Assembly: GCA_020831535.1 (NCBI GenBank)
Contig: JAFIGF010000162.1
Span: forward strand, 1 to 43,854
DNA: 43,854 nt
Direction: 5' to 3'
DNA from: Opitutales bacterium
Lineage (GTDB): Bacteria; Verrucomicrobiota; Verrucomicrobiia; Opitutales; T3Sed10-336
Every line of letters begins with the position of its first letter. The first letter of the stretch is position 1. The translations under genes were made by a program, and so were the position numbers. Positions 43,113 to 43,854 of this stretch are shown piece by piece. Below the pieces are notes generated by a model. It did no database searches, was not told the DNA's origin, and was given only the letters and a program-made list of their open reading frames with translations.

Positions 43113-43510
43113 TAAGGAGCAAGGACATTGCTTCGCCCTCTCCGTCTCCGCCTCCGTCCTGTCCTTGGGCTGTTTCCCATAAGGAGCAAGGACATTCCTG
43201 TCCTTGGGATTTGGAGTCAACCGTCCGCCTCCTTCCTGTAGGGCTTGCGCTTGCGCAATGCCGTCGGCACGAGGGGTGACGGGGCATGGATAACCGGACC
43301 GACACTTCCGACGGCGAAGCCGTCTTTGGACTGCGCCAGCCTGCTGGCGCTTTGTGTGAGCTAGCCCTGCTGGCGAACCGTTAGGTTCGGCTAACGCGGC
43401 CGCAGGCTGCCGCAGTCCAAGGTGCCTTCGGCACGGGAAAACGAAGGAACGATGCCGTATCTCCGCGCCTCTGATCGGGGCGTAAAGCCCCTCCGACAAC
43501 ATCACCCTCT
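43113..43510. repeat. Structured repeat, copy B (mini-hairpin cluster)
   Basis: This copy matches 41223-41580 in order and content, with differences mainly in loops or as paired changes. Hairpins: CAAGGACA/TGTCCTTG twice (43120-43167 and 43187-43206, the second a tight 8-bp stem), GACGGCGAAGCCGTC (43310-43324), GCGCCAGCCTGCTGGCGC (43333-43350), GCTAGCCCTGCTGGC (43360-43374), CGAACCGTTAGGTTCG (43374-43389), GTGCCTTCGGCAC (43422-43434) and GGGGCGTAAAGCCCC (43477-43491). TTGGACTGCG (43326-43335) pairs with CGCAGTCCAA (43411-43420). It is about 40 bp longer than copy A because the first module is doubled. Confidence 0.9.
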
Positions 43511-43520
43511 TCGCACTACA

Positions 43521-43793
43521 TCAGCTTTTCCTGGAGGTTGGATAAGGTTTTGGATCTTCACCGACTTGTTCGGATTGAGAACCACGCGCCAACCCATCGG
43601 TTTCGGGGTCGATGCCGGGGCGCCCCCGGTCCCGACGATTTTCCAACATCTCCCGGGCAAAATCCCCCATGGCTTCGACGGCCTTGAGCTTGTCCGGGAA
43701 AGAGAGCCGGAGGAACGCCCGGTGTTGAGCGAGCCGGTGCCCCTTCCATGAAGCCTCGTCCCATGCGGAATCGTCTTTATTTCTCGATGTCAT
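43521..43793 (-). CDS. 90-aa protein of unknown function, partner of nucleotidyltransferase-like gene
   Basis: The start at 43793 (MTSRNKDDSAWDEASWKGH) overlaps the end of the upstream gene by 17 bp, implying coupled translation. The product is charged and probably helical, with HRAFLRLSFPDKLKAVEAMGD and FAREMLENRRDRGRPGIDPET (quoted as FAREMLENRRDRGRPGI). I do not assign a named family. Small helical partners of this kind commonly accompany nucleotidyltransferase genes in accessory regions, so a toxin-antitoxin-like pair is possible (inference). Its stop lies about 10 bp from the edge of repeat copy B. Confidence 0.7.
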   Translation of the reverse strand: MTSRNKDDSAWDEASWKGHRLAQHRAFLRLSFPDKLKAVEAMGDFAREMLENRRDRGRPGIDPETDGLARGSQSEQVGEDPKPYPTSRKS

Positions 43794-43854
43794 AGCTGCT
43801 CCTCTTTCCGTGGAGGAGGTTGAGTTCATCAATATCGGCAAGATCCTGTGGCCG
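43777..43854 (-). CDS. C-terminus of a probable nucleotidyltransferase (partial)
   Basis: Only the last 25 codons are in the window, in frame from the right edge. They read RPQDLADIDELNLLHGKRS and end at TAA (43777). '(G)RP(K/Q)DLADI..L' is a frequent C-terminal signature of AbiEii-like and DUF6036-type nucleotidyltransferase proteins, where it follows the catalytic fold. The catalytic part is outside the window, so the call rests on this short motif alone. The gene overlaps the 90-aa gene by 17 bp. Confidence 0.55.
   Translation of the reverse strand, partial: RPQDLADIDELNLLHGKRSSYDIEK

Noticed and set aside
43062-43505. Open frames across repeat copy B (both strands), and similar ones across copy A and the 5.7-6.0 kb island
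   Set aside because: They follow the palindromes, change between copies in ways that ignore codons, and have no known domain; the stems explain the conservation better.
41223-43510. CRISPR array
   Set aside because: The hairpins differ from each other in sequence, are not regularly spaced, lack unique spacers of constant length, and no cas gene is nearby.
41122-43510. Genomic island integrated at the tRNA-Val 3' end
   Set aside because: I found no second copy of the tRNA 3' end to the right and no integrase; the repeats do not contain tRNA sequence.

Overview
The window looks like a chromosomal segment of a Verrucomicrobiota bacterium, most likely Opitutae/Puniceicoccales. This is inferred from three things: the ribosomal-protein run, the secreted protein at 41.8 kb with a C-terminal 'NGDGLPYLLRHAWGL' domain of a kind common in Verrucomicrobiota and Planctomycetota secretomes, and the pilM-N-O-P-Q-like operon. 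No rRNA gene is present to confirm it. The cell is Gram-negative, with an outer-membrane barrel protein and a secretin.

Layout. 1-1.86 kb is decayed accessory DNA: the end of a REP-associated (Y1) transposase and a frameshifted relic in which a HydB (NuoF-like) tail joins an [FeFe]-hydrogenase. 1.9-5.6 kb holds prfA (RF1), a YacP/NYN nuclease, a secreted protein of unknown role and a TorF-like porin ending in a strong terminator. 5.6-6.1 kb is a palindrome-rich repeat island. 6.1-10.0 kb (minus strand) is an operon-like set: hypothetical protein, argA, TauE/SafE exporter, ruvB. 10.0-13.9 kb (plus) has an ABA4-like membrane protein and the glycolytic set gap-pgk-tpiA. 14.0-21.5 kb is a type IV pilus/type II secretion-like operon (PilM, PilN, PilO, PilP-like, secretin) ending in a large secreted protein with an internal duplication. 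21.9-41.0 kb is one continuous translation block (str, S10, spc and alpha operons fused): rpsL-rpsG-fusA-rpsJ-rplC-rplD-rplW-rplB-rpsS-[small secreted protein]-rplV-rpsC-rplP-rpmC-rpsQ-rplN-rplX-rplE-rpsN-rpsH-rplF-rplR-rpsE-rplO-secY-adk-map-rpsM-rpsK-rpsD-rpoA-rplQ, closed by a perfect 11-bp hairpin terminator. tuf, rpmD, infA and rpmJ are missing from their usual places. tRNA-Val(GAC) follows. 41.2-43.5 kb holds two copies of a roughly 360-400 bp structured repeat flanking one secreted-protein gene. The right edge carries the tail of a probable nucleotidyltransferase overlapping a 90-aa partner gene.

Most notable points. (1) The paired repeats are built from many mini-hairpins whose stems show compensatory base changes between copies, and one hairpin type recurs at 5.7-6.1 kb, so they form a dispersed structured family. 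(2) A small secreted or membrane protein is embedded between rpsS and rplV. (3) Genes of the ribosomal block mostly lack a Shine-Dalgarno sequence and share a pyrimidine, usually C, just before ATG. (4) S11 has a long acidic N-terminal extension and L17 a long acidic C-terminal tail. (5) The hydrogenase relic is a chimera joined at a CxxC motif.
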